64,000 bases of DNA from Lapidilactobacillus wuchangensis (lineage in GTDB: Bacteria; Bacillota; Bacilli; Lactobacillales; Lactobacillaceae): positions 62,001 through 126,000 of the forward strand of contig NZ_RHOU01000004.1 of the NCBI RefSeq assembly GCF_003946645.1, read 5' to 3'. Every line of letters begins with the position of its first letter. Position 1 is the stretch's first letter. The notes below the pieces were generated by a model, which ran no database searches, was not told where the DNA came from, and saw only the letters and a list, made by a program, of their open reading frames with translations. Positions 1-9,042 of the stretch are shown piece after piece. Made by a program: the position numbers and the translations under genes.

Positions 1-30
1 AAGTATATTTGAAAAGGAATGATATTGATC

Positions 31-573
31 ATGAAGAGTAATTTAGATATTTTCCTTAAACAGTATCAGAAAACACGTTACGATGTGGCCAAAATAACTG
101 GTATTTCTGAAGCGGCCTTGTCCAAAGCGAATCGGCGCGATCCGGAAACTTACACGGTTAAATTAATTATGGCCTTGAGTCAGACAGTTGCGATATCATC
201 AGGCGCAACGTTAAATCAATTACTACAAATTCGCGATGATCCTCACAGACTGATGCAAGCGACAACTTATGCAGAAATAAAACAATTGGTTCATCAGAAA
301 GAAGGGCGTTTTTTAATTTGTGGCGATTTCAGTAGCTTTTTGAAAGGTGTTCGGAATGCCAGTTTAGATGATGAAGTCAACGATTGGTTTCAGGTGGGCA
401 CTAATGGCACGGGCACGATTGAAATGTGGGTGATTACGCGAATTTTAACGTTACTGACGCCAGGCGAAAATCGGCAGTTGGAAAATTTGAAGCAGGATAT
501 TGCGACGGCCTATCAGGTTCACATCGTTGATCAGACGACAGCAGAATTAAGTCTGCGAATTTTAAACGAATAA
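31..573 (+). CDS. Small HTH DNA-binding protein, function unknown
   Basis: A 180-residue protein. Residues about 16-35 (containing DVAKITGISEAALSKANRR) have the spacing of a helix-turn-helix and suggest a DNA-binding regulator. The remaining 140 residues match no family I recognise. I chose the ATG at 31 rather than the one at 19 because the AAGGA at 14-18 touches the upstream ATG but lies 12 nt from the downstream one. The gene is at the left edge, so its operon context is unknown. A promoter and a hairpin (586-669) separate it from the next gene. Confidence 0.6.
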   Translation: MKSNLDIFLKQYQKTRYDVAKITGISEAALSKANRRDPETYTVKLIMALSQTVAISSGATLNQLLQIRDDPHRLMQATTYAEIKQLVHQKEGRFLICGDFSSFLKGVRNASLDDEVNDWFQVGTNGTGTIEMWVITRILTLLTPGENRQLENLKQDIATAYQVHIVDQTTAELSLRILNE

Positions 574-585
574 CTCGCAAACAAC

Positions 586-615
586 TTGTCCGCTGAGGCT
601 GACCTAGCTTATAAT
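586..615 (+). promoter_or_regulatory. Probable sigma-A promoter of the guanylate-kinase-like gene
   Basis: TTGTCC at 586-591 and TATAAT at 610-615 are separated by 18 nt. The predicted start of transcription, near 622, falls just before the hairpin at 632-664, so the transcript would begin with that hairpin. Confidence 0.55.
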
Positions 616-631
616 GAAACTAAGTTAAGTG

Positions 632-669
632 GATTCTGTGGCGGCCGAAATGTTGCACAGAATCTTTTT
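632..669 (+). terminator. Terminator-like hairpin in the leader of the guanylate-kinase-like gene
   Basis: GATTCTGTG (632-640) and CACAGAATC (656-664) form a perfect 9-bp stem followed by TTTTT. It can end transcription of the upstream HTH gene. It also lies downstream of the promoter at 586-615, so it could attenuate the next gene. Confidence 0.6.
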
Positions 670-700
670 ACATCAAAGTGATTGAGGGGAGTTCAGGATT

Positions 701-1276
701 TTGGCAATTAAAGTGGGCAATAAGTTGATCATTATTACCGGTGCATCAGGTTCGGGCAAAACAACTGTCAGCAACTACTTGCATGATAATTATGGTGTGT
801 TACGGGTGATTACCCATACGACCAGGCTGCCCCGCCAAGGTGAACAGGATAAGATTGATTATTATTTTGAAACGACGGCTAGTTTTGCTAAAAATCACTA
901 TATTGAATCAGTCGATTACGCTGGTCATCAATATGGTTCTTCCCGTGAGGCCTTGCAACGAGCTTGGCGGAAACGGCGCGTGGTTAGCTTGGTGCTAGAT
1001 ACTAAGGGCGCCGAGGCTTACGTTAAAGTGATGCCCAAACAACTGATTGTTTTGTACGTAGCGATTACCAATCCAGAAATTCTGAAATCCCGCTTACAAA
1101 AACGCGGCGACACTCCGCAAGCCATTGAACAACGCTTGCAAAGTGAGGAAGCTCAACGTGACCTAGCCGTACCAGCTGGACTTAAAGAATCCGCCCACGT
1201 CATTTTGAATGATTCCTGGGCCGAAGCACAACAACAAGTGGATCAGGTGTTGAAAAAAGAATTGATGCGCCGCTAA
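701..1276 (+). CDS. Guanylate kinase-like P-loop protein
   Basis: A 191-residue protein close in size to guanylate kinases, which transfer phosphate from ATP to GMP in the cytoplasm. The P-loop GASGSGKTT is at residues 15-23. The GMP-binding region TTRLPRQGE followed by DYYF is at about residues 40-56, matching the TTRxPRxGExxGxDYxF pattern of the family. Divergence from textbook Gmk and the lack of the usual neighbouring genes suggest a paralogue rather than the housekeeping enzyme; that is inference. The start is TTG with GAGGGGAG 9 nt upstream. It is the only gene of its transcript and ends at a shared bidirectional terminator. Confidence 0.75.
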   Translation: MAIKVGNKLIIITGASGSGKTTVSNYLHDNYGVLRVITHTTRLPRQGEQDKIDYYFETTASFAKNHYIESVDYAGHQYGSSREALQRAWRKRRVVSLVLDTKGAEAYVKVMPKQLIVLYVAITNPEILKSRLQKRGDTPQAIEQRLQSEEAQRDLAVPAGLKESAHVILNDSWAEAQQQVDQVLKKELMRR

Positions 1277-1338
1277 TCACCTCTCAATCATTGTCATCGG
1301 ATTTTGCAGAGATAGTCGCATTTAATTTAATAACAATC

Positions 1339-1376
1339 AAAAAAGCACAACGACATTTTTTGCCGATGTGCTTTTT
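1339..1376. terminator. Bidirectional terminator
   Basis: AAAAAGCACA-ACG and CGATGTGCTTTTT form a stem around a T-rich loop, with A and T runs on the two sides. It lies between two convergent genes and can serve both. Confidence 0.75.
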
Positions 1377-1470
1377 CTAGTGCTATTTTTCAATTGAATT
1401 AGTTGCTGTTGATTTAGTGATGATAATTGAATTGACCAAGTAATTCAAAAGTATCCATAATTACGGGAAA

Positions 1471-2772
1471 TTACCGCACAATTTCATGAATCAATTCAGG
1501 TAATTCTGGTGCTTCAGCACTAATCGTAAAGCTGTTCAAGACTTGATCTTGGACTTCTTGTGGTGCTGGGGCGTTCAAGTAAAGGGTTGCCAGTGGTTCG
1601 CCAACAGTAATCTGGTCGCCAATCTTCTTATGCAGCATAATGCCGACTGCAGGATCGACTAAATCTTCCTTCTTAGCCCGACCGCCGCCAATCTTCATTG
1701 AAGCTAAACCTAATTCGTTTGTTTGCATGGCGCTAACATAACCAGTTTCTTTAGCAGTGATGTCTAAGGTAGATAATGCTTGTGGTAATTTGGTTGGATC
1801 GTCAACCACGCTGGCATCGCCACCTTGGTCGATGATCAATTGTTTGAAGGCCTGTAATGCACTGCCATCAGCAATTTTAGCTTCAAGAATTTGCCGAGCT
1901 GTGGCGGTATCTTTAGCAATCCCTGCCAAAATTAACATTTCTGCGCCTAAAACTAAAGTCAATTCAGTGACATCTTTAGGACCTTCGCCCTTCAGAACAT
2001 CGATTGATTCTTTGATTTCTAGGGCGTTACCAATGGCATAGCCTAATGGTTGATTCATATCAGTTAAGAAAGCCACACATGGCACATCATTTTGCTTGCC
2101 AATGGCTACTAAAGTTTCGGCTAATTTCTTAGCTTGGGCTTCATTCTTCATGAACGCGCCATTACCAGTTTTAACATCAAGTACTAACGCATTGGTACCA
2201 GAAGCTAATTTCTTACTCATAATCGAGCTGGCAATTAATGGAATTGATTCAACAGTGCTTGTTACATCGCGGAGTGCATAAATCTTCCGGTCAGCAGGCG
2301 CAACATCTTTACTAGCACTAACAATTGCGGTGCCGTGTTCTTGAACTTCCTCAATGAAGTGTTCAGTTGTCTGATTGACATTGAAATTAGGAATTGATTC
2401 GAGTTTATCCAAAGTCCCACCAGTATGGCCTAAACCACGACCAGAAATCATTGGATTCTTAGCGCCAGCCGCAGCAACTAGTGGTGCTAAAGGAATACTG
2501 ATCTCGTCACCAACACCACCAGTTGAATGCTTATCAACTTTAATACCTGGAATCATGCTCAAATCCAGTTTCTCACCGGAATCCAACATTGTTTTTGCTA
2601 GTGTGGCAATTTCAGGATCAGCCATTCCCTTCAGATAAATCGCCATTAATAGCGCACTCATCTGGTAATCAGGAATCGAACCATCTGTATAACCATCGAT
2701 AATAAATTGAATTTCTGGTGTTGTCAGTGTTTGCCCATCACGTTTCTTGGCAATTAGATCAACCATCCGCAT
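1471..2772 (-). CDS. pdp: Pyrimidine-nucleoside phosphorylase
   Basis: A 433-residue protein of the usual family length. It catalyses phosphorolysis of uridine, deoxyuridine or thymidine to the base and (deoxy)ribose-1-phosphate, feeding nucleoside salvage. Visible signatures are KHSTGGVGD near residue 81 (phosphate binding) and SGRGLGHTGGTLDKLES near residue 109 (thymidine/pyrimidine phosphorylase signature), with the C-terminal alpha/beta domain complete. GAGGAGG lies 8 nt before the ATG; a second ATG two codons later is possible. In many lactobacilli this gene sits with deoC or cdd. Here it stands alone, facing the repeat-filled gap before adenosine deaminase, another nucleoside catabolism gene. 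Confidence 0.93.
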   Translation of the reverse strand: MRMVDLIAKKRDGQTLTTPEIQFIIDGYTDGSIPDYQMSALLMAIYLKGMADPEIATLAKTMLDSGEKLDLSMIPGIKVDKHSTGGVGDEISIPLAPLVAAAGAKNPMISGRGLGHTGGTLDKLESIPNFNVNQTTEHFIEEVQEHGTAIVSASKDVAPADRKIYALRDVTSTVESIPLIASSIMSKKLASGTNALVLDVKTGNGAFMKNEAQAKKLAETLVAIGKQNDVPCVAFLTDMNQPLGYAIGNALEIKESIDVLKGEGPKDVTELTLVLGAEMLILAGIAKDTATARQILEAKIADGSALQAFKQLIIDQGGDASVVDDPTKLPQALSTLDITAKETGYVSAMQTNELGLASMKIGGGRAKKEDLVDPAVGIMLHKKIGDQITVGEPLATLYLNAPAPQEVQDQVLNSFTISAEAPELPELIHEIVR

Positions 2773-3027
2773 AGAAAAAACCTCCTCAATTTGTTGCTAG
2801 TCCTAGTTTAACAATAACTATGGCCAGACTCAATTAGAATAGTGAAACCTTTTTTTATTTAAAACGATGAAGAATAAAACAGTGGCCCGTCCCGCGTGTC
2901 ACCTGCTTACATTCTAACACGGTCCAATTATAAATTAAAGCGCTACCATTGCTGCTAAAAATGCGTATAATAAAGTTGGATAACTACAATGACCTAGCAG
3001 AGTTGTCAGTACTTCCTGAGTCGGGCT
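2773..3027. other. Gene-free gap left of repeat element 1
   Basis: The pdp ribosome binding site is at 2781-2787. No ORF, hairpin or recognisable RNA is evident in the rest. Confidence 0.4.
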
Positions 3028-3720
3028 GGTGGTTACTGGGCGATTTGAATTTTAACTAATTCAGAGCAGAATGGCGGACAACTCCGTTGCGGCCGACGGA
3101 GTGTGGAACGCGGCCGGGATTGATTTGAGCTTATTGCTAACGCAACAATCTCAAATACAACCCTTATCCTAAGCGCTAAGGATAATTTGGCTGCTTCTCG
3201 CAAGCTCCTACGCAAAGAAAGTGCCCTTGGCTGACACTCCGGCGGCCTCCACTGCGTTTTGAGCCAAGCTAGTCCACCTTAGATTTTTTCAATATCAAGG
3301 CAGCACTGGCAAAGCTATACGCCAATCGCCCAGCAACCACCTGATGAAACTAACAGAATTCAGCACCACTATTTAGAAAAATAGTTTGGTTCTGATTGTG
3401 TCACAGGTTTTCTAGTTGAACTAAGAGATGCACGTATCAATTGATTGGGTTTGCTATTTAACATTGAGCACTAATTGAATTTGAGTAATAGCGTTTTTAC
3501 TAGTTTTGTCTTAAAAACTGGCAAAAGTTAAGGGCACTAACTTAACTCCAGACGGCGTGGAGGGATCTTGGCGTCAGCCGCCAAATTTGTCTTACCGCTT
3601 CAGCGGTTAGACAAAGGCTCGTATTTGAGATTGTTGCGTAGCAATAAGCTCAAATCGATGCCGGCCGCGTTCCACAACCAGCAAGCCCGCAATGGAGTCA
3701 GACGCCATTCCGTTTTAAAA
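3028..3720. repeat. Large structured intergenic repeat, copy 1 (full, inverted orientation)
   Basis: It starts with a module bounded by an 18-bp inverted repeat (3028-3045 and 3324-3341, one mismatch). That module holds hairpin 1 (3123-3156, arms ATTTGAG/CTCAAAT) and hairpin 2 (3164-3185, arms TTATCCT/AGGATAA). A degenerate centre (about 3380-3480) and an oppositely oriented module follow, with hairpin 2 at 3586-3615 (TTTGTCT/AGACAAA) and hairpin 1 at 3623-3655. It lies between divergent pdp and add. Short ORFs inside it are not conserved between copies. I do not recognise the family. Confidence 0.85.
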
Positions 3721-3769
3721 CGACACTTGGTTTGCTGGTTTCATTCTTTGTGGTGCTGAAATATTCGGG

Positions 3770-3798
3770 TTGCACGAGATATTTAAATCGGGTATTGT
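3770..3798 (+). promoter_or_regulatory. Probable promoter of adenosine deaminase gene
   Basis: TTGCAC (3770-3775) and TATTGT (3793-3798) are spaced by 17 nt, just downstream of repeat copy 1 and 34 nt before the ATG. Confidence 0.5.
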
Positions 3799-3831
3799 AG
3801 ATTACAATATTTTTATTGAAGAGGTGGGTTC

Positions 3832-4845
3832 ATGTTAACTGAATCAGAATTACGGGCGTTACCAAAAGTTGAATTGCACTGTCACTTGGATGGCTCTTTA
3901 TCCTTAAAGGCGATTCATCAGTTAGCAACAATGGCGGGGGTCAATTTACCTGAAGATGATCATGAACTAAGGAAGTTGGTCAGCGTTTCTGATGATGCGC
4001 TGGACTTAATGGACTATTTGCGGCGATTTGATATTGTTTTGCCATTACTCCAGACAGCGCCTGCTTTGGAGCTGGCAGCTTATGACCTAATGGAACAAGC
4101 CGCAGCCGATAATATTCGTTACATTGAAGTACGTTATGCCCCAGATCTTTGCCTGGAGCAAGGTCTGACGGTTGGTGAGACAATTGAAGCCGTTATTCAA
4201 GGACTTGCCCGCGGTAAAAAAGACTTTGGCGTGGAAAGTGGCGTGCTAGTTTGTGCAATGCGTCAATTTCCGTTAGCCCAAGGGCAACAAATGTTTCAGG
4301 CAGCCTTACCTTATTTGGGTAAAGGCGTGGTCGGCGGTGATTTTGCTGGCAATGAGGCCGATTATCGCACGGAAATTATCGCCCCTTCAATTGATTATGC
4401 GAAAAAATTAGGGATTCCCTTAACTGTTCATGCTGGTGAAAGCCATTGTGCTCATAACGTGATGGCGGCCCTGGCAATGAATATTCGCCGCTTTGGTCAT
4501 GGGGTAGCTTTAGGCGAGACGCCAACTTGGCAAGCGGAAGTTGCTGCCGCTGGTGGTGTTTTGGAAATGTGCTTGACTAGTAATCTACAAACTAAAGCCG
4601 TTGCGAGCATCGCTGAGTATCCAGTCCCTCAATTATTGGCTAATCATGTTAAAATAACGATTAACACTGACAATCGCACAGTTTCTAACACTGATTTAAC
4701 TCATGAATATGAATTGTGGCAGCAATATTTTGGCATTACGAAGGCGCAATTTGGTGAATTTAATCAAAACGCCCTTGCCGCCGCTTTCTGTTCGGAACAA
4801 ATTCGGCAACAAGTGCAACAAGAATTAACGCAAGCTTACGCTTAG
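3832..4845 (+). CDS. add: Adenosine deaminase
   Basis: A 337-residue member of the metal-dependent adenosine/AMP deaminase family, which converts (deoxy)adenosine to (deoxy)inosine in purine salvage. The metal-binding HCHLDGS is at residues 17-23. VHAGES, with the catalytic His-Ala-Gly-Glu, is near residue 200. MCLTSN and the metal/substrate-binding ITINTDNRTVS, with its Asp, follow. The usual NTDDP stretch reads NTDNR here, a small departure next to the metal-binding Asp. GAGGTGGG lies upstream of the ATG. It is followed after 44 nt by a dehydrogenase gene on the same strand, probably co-transcribed. Confidence 0.92.
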   Translation: MLTESELRALPKVELHCHLDGSLSLKAIHQLATMAGVNLPEDDHELRKLVSVSDDALDLMDYLRRFDIVLPLLQTAPALELAAYDLMEQAAADNIRYIEVRYAPDLCLEQGLTVGETIEAVIQGLARGKKDFGVESGVLVCAMRQFPLAQGQQMFQAALPYLGKGVVGGDFAGNEADYRTEIIAPSIDYAKKLGIPLTVHAGESHCAHNVMAALAMNIRRFGHGVALGETPTWQAEVAAAGGVLEMCLTSNLQTKAVASIAEYPVPQLLANHVKITINTDNRTVSNTDLTHEYELWQQYFGITKAQFGEFNQNALAAAFCSEQIRQQVQQELTQAYA

Positions 4846-4889
4846 TCAGGGTCGTCCCTTTACGGCGACGGCCGGAGAGGATTGACACA

Positions 4890-5759
4890 ATGAAAAAAAT
4901 TGGTTTTATTGGTACTGGCGTGATGGGCACTGGCATGATCAAGAACTTATTGAAAGCTGGTTACGCCGTGACGGTTTATAATCGCACCCAGGCGCACGCC
5001 GCCACGGTTATCGCCGCTGGGGCAACTTGGGCGGCTAGTCCAGCCGCGGTCACTCAGACAACTGATGTGGTGATCAGTATGGTTGGTTTTCCGCAAGATG
5101 TGGAACAGATTTATTTTGGCGATGCGGGAATTTTAAGCGCCGCTCGTCCTGACCAAATCATTATCGACATGACCACGAGCAAGCCCGCTTTAGCCGCTAA
5201 AATTGCCACGGCCGCCGCTGCCAAAAACATTCAAGCTTTAGATGCGCCGGTTTCCGGTGGCGATATTGGCGCTAAAAATGGCACGCTGACGATTATGGTT
5301 GGCGGGGCTGAGCCAACTTATCAAGCGGTCTTGCCAATTTTTCAAGCCATGGGGCAGCGAGTACAACTATTCGGCGGTCCCGGCAAAGGTCAAGCAACTA
5401 AAATGGCCAATCAGATTATGATTGCTGGAACGATGACTGGCTTAACAGAAATGCTGGTTTACGCCAAAGCGGCTGACTTAAATCTAGAAGAAGTTTTAAA
5501 GACAGTTGGTGCTGGTTCTGCCGCCAATTGGTCGCTGACGAATTACGGCCCGCGGATTTTGGCTGGTGACTATACACCGGGATTTTTCGCGAAGCATTTT
5601 CTGAAGGATTTACGAATTGCCTTAGAGGAAGCCGACCAAATGCATTTAGATCTGCCAGCCACAACTGAGGCGAAGAAGCTTTATGAAACCTTAGTTGATG
5701 ATCAGGGTTTGGGCAATGATGGCACGCAAGCATTGATTAAGCTTTGGTGGGAACAATAA
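4890..5759 (+). CDS. NAD(P)-dependent beta-hydroxyacid dehydrogenase (3-hydroxyisobutyrate dehydrogenase family)
   Basis: A 289-residue two-domain enzyme. The Rossmann motif GFIGTGVMGTGM is at residues 5-16. The family signature DAPVSGGDIGAKNGTLTIM is at about residues 119-137, and the catalytic-lysine helix GKGQATKMANQI is near residue 167. Relatives oxidise beta-hydroxyacids such as 3-hydroxyisobutyrate or tartronate semialdehyde; the substrate here cannot be told. GGAGAGG lies 9 nt before the ATG. It follows add at short distance and ends at a strong bidirectional terminator. Confidence 0.85.
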   Translation: MKKIGFIGTGVMGTGMIKNLLKAGYAVTVYNRTQAHAATVIAAGATWAASPAAVTQTTDVVISMVGFPQDVEQIYFGDAGILSAARPDQIIIDMTTSKPALAAKIATAAAAKNIQALDAPVSGGDIGAKNGTLTIMVGGAEPTYQAVLPIFQAMGQRVQLFGGPGKGQATKMANQIMIAGTMTGLTEMLVYAKAADLNLEEVLKTVGAGSAANWSLTNYGPRILAGDYTPGFFAKHFLKDLRIALEEADQMHLDLPATTEAKKLYETLVDDQGLGNDGTQALIKLWWEQ

Positions 5760-5813
5760 AAATAAAGAACCTATTAACTCCAATATTGAAGTTGATAGGT
5801 TCTTTTTATTTTT
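5757..5813. terminator. Bidirectional terminator
   Basis: AAAAATAAAGAACCTAT (left) and ATAGGTTCTTTTTATTTTT (right) form a long stem with A and T tracts, between convergent genes. Confidence 0.85.
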
Positions 5814-5821
5814 AACCAGTA

Positions 5822-6775
5822 TTAGTAGAAATGGCCCGGCTTAATTTCATTGACGCTTAATTGGTGCTGTTCGATGAAACTAGTTAAATTAGGTGCGACA
5901 ATTTGTAATAATTTTTGGCGGAAATGCGGTACTTGGCCAGCAATATGTGGCGTAATTAAGACATTATCCATTTGCCACAAGGGACTAGTTGACACTAAAG
6001 GCTCTTGCTCGAAAACATCAAGGGCGGCGAAGGCTAATTGCTTATTTTGCAAGGCGGCAATTAAGTCACTAGTTTTCACAGAAGCCCCACGGCCGACGTT
6101 GATGAAACTAGCTTGAGGATTCATTTGCGCGAAGAACTTTTGGTCAAAATAATATTTGGTGCTTGGCGTTAGCGGCATAATATTGACGATTGTCGTCGCA
6201 GCCTTAATTGCTGGCGCCACGGTTTGTTGCGTGAACATTTTTTGGAAGCCAGGTCGAGCTTCACCAGCAGTATTAACGCCATAAACCGTAATACCCAAAG
6301 CACTTGCTCGTTTGGCAAGCATTTGGCCAATATGACCAGCTCCGAAAATTAAAAGTTTTTCGTCGCTGAGATCAGTTAATGGTACCGAACCAGGTAACCA
6401 TTTTTGCTGGGCCTGGTCTTTTTGATAGGCTAGTAAGCCACGACTGCGACCAAGCATGACGCCGAGAACGTGTTCGCTAATGACATTGACATGAATGCCA
6501 CTGCCGTTGCTGATTAACACGTGGCGCTGGTTTAATTCAGCTAGGGGCAAATAATCAACTCCAGCTGAGATTGATTGCACCCAAGCCAGATGAGGGGCGG
6601 CCAAAATTTCGGCGGCCCGATTTTTCTGCCAACCAATGACAATGGTTAACTGGTTTGTCGGTATTTCAGGATGTTCACTAGCTAATATCAAGTCGTAATT
6701 AGGGGCAATTTGGCGCAATTGCGCTTGTTGTTCTGGTTTGAAATCAACGAAAGAATAAATAACTGGTTTAGTCAT
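5822..6775 (-). CDS. D-isomer specific 2-hydroxyacid dehydrogenase
   Basis: A 317-residue cytoplasmic NAD(P)-dependent enzyme of the D-lactate/phosphoglycerate/glyoxylate reductase family. The nucleotide-binding GAGHIGQ is near residue 146. The catalytic set is visible as Arg in NVGRGASV, Glu in DVFEQEPL and His in ITPHIAGQ. The N-terminal 100 residues form the divided substrate domain. Substrate is unknown; the length and lack of an ACT domain fit a hydroxypyruvate or 2-oxoacid reductase better than SerA. GGAGA lies upstream of the ATG. Single-gene transcript, convergent with the preceding dehydrogenase. Confidence 0.87.
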   Translation of the reverse strand: MTKPVIYSFVDFKPEQQAQLRQIAPNYDLILASEHPEIPTNQLTIVIGWQKNRAAEILAAPHLAWVQSISAGVDYLPLAELNQRHVLISNGSGIHVNVISEHVLGVMLGRSRGLLAYQKDQAQQKWLPGSVPLTDLSDEKLLIFGAGHIGQMLAKRASALGITVYGVNTAGEARPGFQKMFTQQTVAPAIKAATTIVNIMPLTPSTKYYFDQKFFAQMNPQASFINVGRGASVKTSDLIAALQNKQLAFAALDVFEQEPLVSTSPLWQMDNVLITPHIAGQVPHFRQKLLQIVAPNLTSFIEQHQLSVNEIKPGHFY

Positions 6776-7276
6776 GACGGTCTCCTTTATTGATGAGTAT
6801 TATCTCTCATTATAAACATAACCAAACTAGAAAGGGCATTTGCTGATTTTGCAAACAGCGGTCGCAAATGTGTTTGGAGCTAAGGAAGTTGCTGTTCAGC
6901 ACCTGCTGAGAAATTAGTCGTGTGATTCATCATGCAACTGATTTCGGTGCTTTATGACGAATAAATTCGGTTCAAAAAAATATTTTGTGCAAAAATTTTA
7001 AAATTAATGGCAGTTAGACATAATGTGTCCATATTGAATGGTATTCTTGTCTGTGTCGATTTTAGTGACCTACCATGACAGTGCTTATCGCAGATACTGA
7101 CCTAATAGAAGCTGAAATTGGTGGCTATCTCACAAGAAAATTTAATTGATAAAAAATAAAACATTGGCAATAGATTGAAATGTATTTACAAACAAAAATG
7201 ATTCAGATACAGTGAGTTTAATCAACGAGTTGATCCCTTTTTGAGGTGCTAAATTGACAGGAAGGGAGGGACCGAG
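6776..7276. other. 500-bp gap without a recognisable gene
   Basis: Upstream of the minus-strand dehydrogenase I see only its ribosome binding site. The remainder is AT-rich with no ORF of note, no strong hairpin and no similarity to the structured repeats. It may be decayed sequence next to the IS remnant. Confidence 0.35.
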
Positions 7277-7504
7277 TTGGATAAACAAGTGGAAAGTTTA
7301 TTGCCGAATTTAAAAAAACTGCAGGATTTAAAATTCGAAATTTATCTCCGCAGTCATCATCAATTAGATTTTCATTATTTTGGGTTATACACACTGGAAA
7401 CGAAGCAGCAGACAATTGATCTGGGCGATTGGTATCATCAGTTCAAAGATCAATTATCGCTCACTGAGCTTGCCGACTTAATTATTAAGCACTACCAGTT
7501 ATAA
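7277..7504 (+). CDS. Small hypothetical protein
   Basis: A 75-residue ORF with a TTG start and GGGAGGG 6 nt upstream. The protein is charged, with aromatic residues in its middle (FHYFGLYTL, GDWYHQF) and no membrane segment. I recognise no family. It converges on and overlaps the XRE regulator gene by 6 bp, an arrangement sometimes seen with toxin/antitoxin or regulator/effector pairs, though nothing else supports that here. Confidence 0.45.
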   Translation: MDKQVESLLPNLKKLQDLKFEIYLRSHHQLDFHYFGLYTLETKQQTIDLGDWYHQFKDQLSLTELADLIIKHYQL

Positions 7505-7831
7505 TTTGATGATTCGCATTAAGGCGGAAGCGACTTCTTCGCGCTTTTCACTGGGCAGGGTAGCCAAGTATTTCATGAGTTCTAACGTTTGAACACCTGT
7601 TAAATTCGGATCAACGAATAAATCAGACATGCTTAGTCCTAAGGCGTTGGCAATATCGTTTAATTTCTTTAGTTTCAGATTGTCAATCTTACCGCGCTCT
7701 ATTCTGGAGATAAAACTGTATGAGCTGCCCGAACGTTCAGCTAATTCTTCAATTGTTAAACCTAATGCAAGGCGGCGGTCACGAATCATTCGACTGATTG
7801 TTTCAAGCACTTTGGCGGCCACTTCTTTCAC
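7499..7831 (-). CDS. XRE-family transcriptional regulator
   Basis: A 110-residue protein with one HTH_3 (Cro/CI-type) domain at residues about 15-70. The motif LTIEELAERSGSSYSFISRIERG is the classic helix-turn-helix, split here as LTIEELAERSG and SYSFISRIERG. The C-terminal 35 residues are a short helical tail. The start is probably GTG at 7831, but no clear ribosome binding site precedes it, so a start a few codons later is possible. Its target is unknown; self-regulation through the AT-rich region at 7832-8186 is usual in such proteins. Confidence 0.75.
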   Translation of the reverse strand: MKEVAAKVLETISRMIRDRRLALGLTIEELAERSGSSYSFISRIERGKIDNLKLKKLNDIANALGLSMSDLFVDPNLTGVQTLELMKYLATLPSEKREEVASALMRIIKL

Positions 7832-8186
7832 GTTTTACTGTAACGATAGAATATTTTTTTTAAGGTTGAAAGAGCTAAAAAAGTACATTTATGCTAATAA
7901 TATAGCAATAACGATATACTGATGTTATAATTGCCACAGGAAAGTGTTCACATATGAGATTAGATAGTCTATATTTTATTCGGCTAAGTTGATAAAAAAA
8001 TATCGACTTATTGCTGGCGTGGTTAGCTTTATTATCAGTGTCATTATTCGATAAAATATGAATTAGGCATGTATGATTTGTCATTTGTTAAGACAGAACT
8101 TGATTGCTAATTAATTCATTAAGGCTTTATTGCTTCAGAATGGCGCGAAACAATAGCGAGTTGTATCTAAGATAGGAGGCATTATT
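7832..8186. other. AT-rich gap before IS remnant
   Basis: Very AT-rich, with several TATAAT-like strings but no ORF I can support. AGGAGG at 8174-8179 belongs to the transposase remnant. Confidence 0.35.
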
Positions 8187-8813
8187 TTGCCAGAGCAGCA
8201 CACAGAAATTGCGATAGCTTTTGCTCGAGACCAGGTTATCAAAGAAAGCTTTCGGAAGCAGATGGAGAAAGCAACTAACCTGTTACTTCAAGATGAATTA
8301 ACAGCCTTTTTAGGATACGAGGCATTTCACCGGCCGGGCAGTACAACTAATTATCGTAATGGCTTCTATAAGCGGCAATTGTGGACGAGGTTCGGTTGAC
8401 TGAATCTGCGGATACCGCGTGATCGCGCTGGTAGATTTAATGCGCGTACGTTTAATCGTGATTCCGAACAGAATCGTGAGTTAGAAAATTTAATTCTGGA
8501 CCTGCGTCGTGAAGATGCCAAAACAACCGATATTAATCACCGACTGAAAGAACTTTATGGCCCTTATTATGAGACGCCGGCAGTGACGTCAATTATTAAA
8601 TCGGTGAATAATCACCACGACATTCTACAAGCGCGGCGCTCGAACTATCGCTATTCTGGTGTTTACCAGCAAATATTGCCGGTGCTTCTGGCCGATGACT
8701 CAGCGGCGCGTTATTCAGTTAATGTAAAAATTAGTTCGGTGATCGATTCCGACGATGAAGTGTTTAGTTATTTGCTAAATACCTCTTATCAATCGCCTGA
8801 TTTGAAATTGTAG
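8187..8813 (+). pseudogene. Degraded IS256 (mutator)-family transposase
   Basis: A TTG start with AGGAGG at 8174-8179 opens an IS256-type N-terminus: LLQDELTAFLGYE near residue 34, then YRNGFYKR and TRFG. A TGA at 8397-8399 interrupts it exactly where the family continues. The same frame resumes after the stop with LNLRIPRDRAGRF, so this is a nonsense change (probably CGA to TGA), not a frameshift. The downstream HTH-like LYGPYYETPAVTSIIKSV is present. The YLDA stretch carrying the first catalytic Asp reads YQQI, and the frame ends at 8813, about 180 residues short. No terminal inverted repeats were found. Confidence 0.8.
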
Positions 8814-9042
8814 ACGTATTTTTATACTCACAGCATAAAAAAACATTATATGCCAAGTTAGTCAGTAAATATAAATTAAATGATTGGTTTAACGCAGAAC
8901 AACCTGACAATTTTCCATTGCAAAAACGGTCAGTTGCAAAGACTGAAGTAAGCCAAGACCGGAATAGCCCTCCTTTCAATAAAATAAAAGTGGGCCTTAA
9001 TAGCTTGATCTGTGCTCAACAGTTAGTCAGTTTCACATAACG
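8814..9042. other. Possible further remnant of the transposon
   Basis: After a one-base shift near 8810 another frame stays open through about 9000 (it begins EIVDVFLYSQHKKTLYAKL), which could be decayed coding sequence. I cannot assign it. Confidence 0.25.

Noticed and set aside
3568-3759. 63-codon ORF and the opposite 3033-3215 ORF
   Set aside because: Both run through hairpins of repeat copy 1 and are not preserved in the other copies.
5416-5733. 105-codon antisense ORF inside the beta-hydroxyacid dehydrogenase gene
   Set aside because: A shadow frame of a well-conserved enzyme; no start signal.
7499-7504. Toxin-antitoxin assignment for the convergent small ORF and XRE gene
   Set aside because: Toxin-antitoxin genes are normally co-directional; the only link here is a 6-bp convergent overlap.
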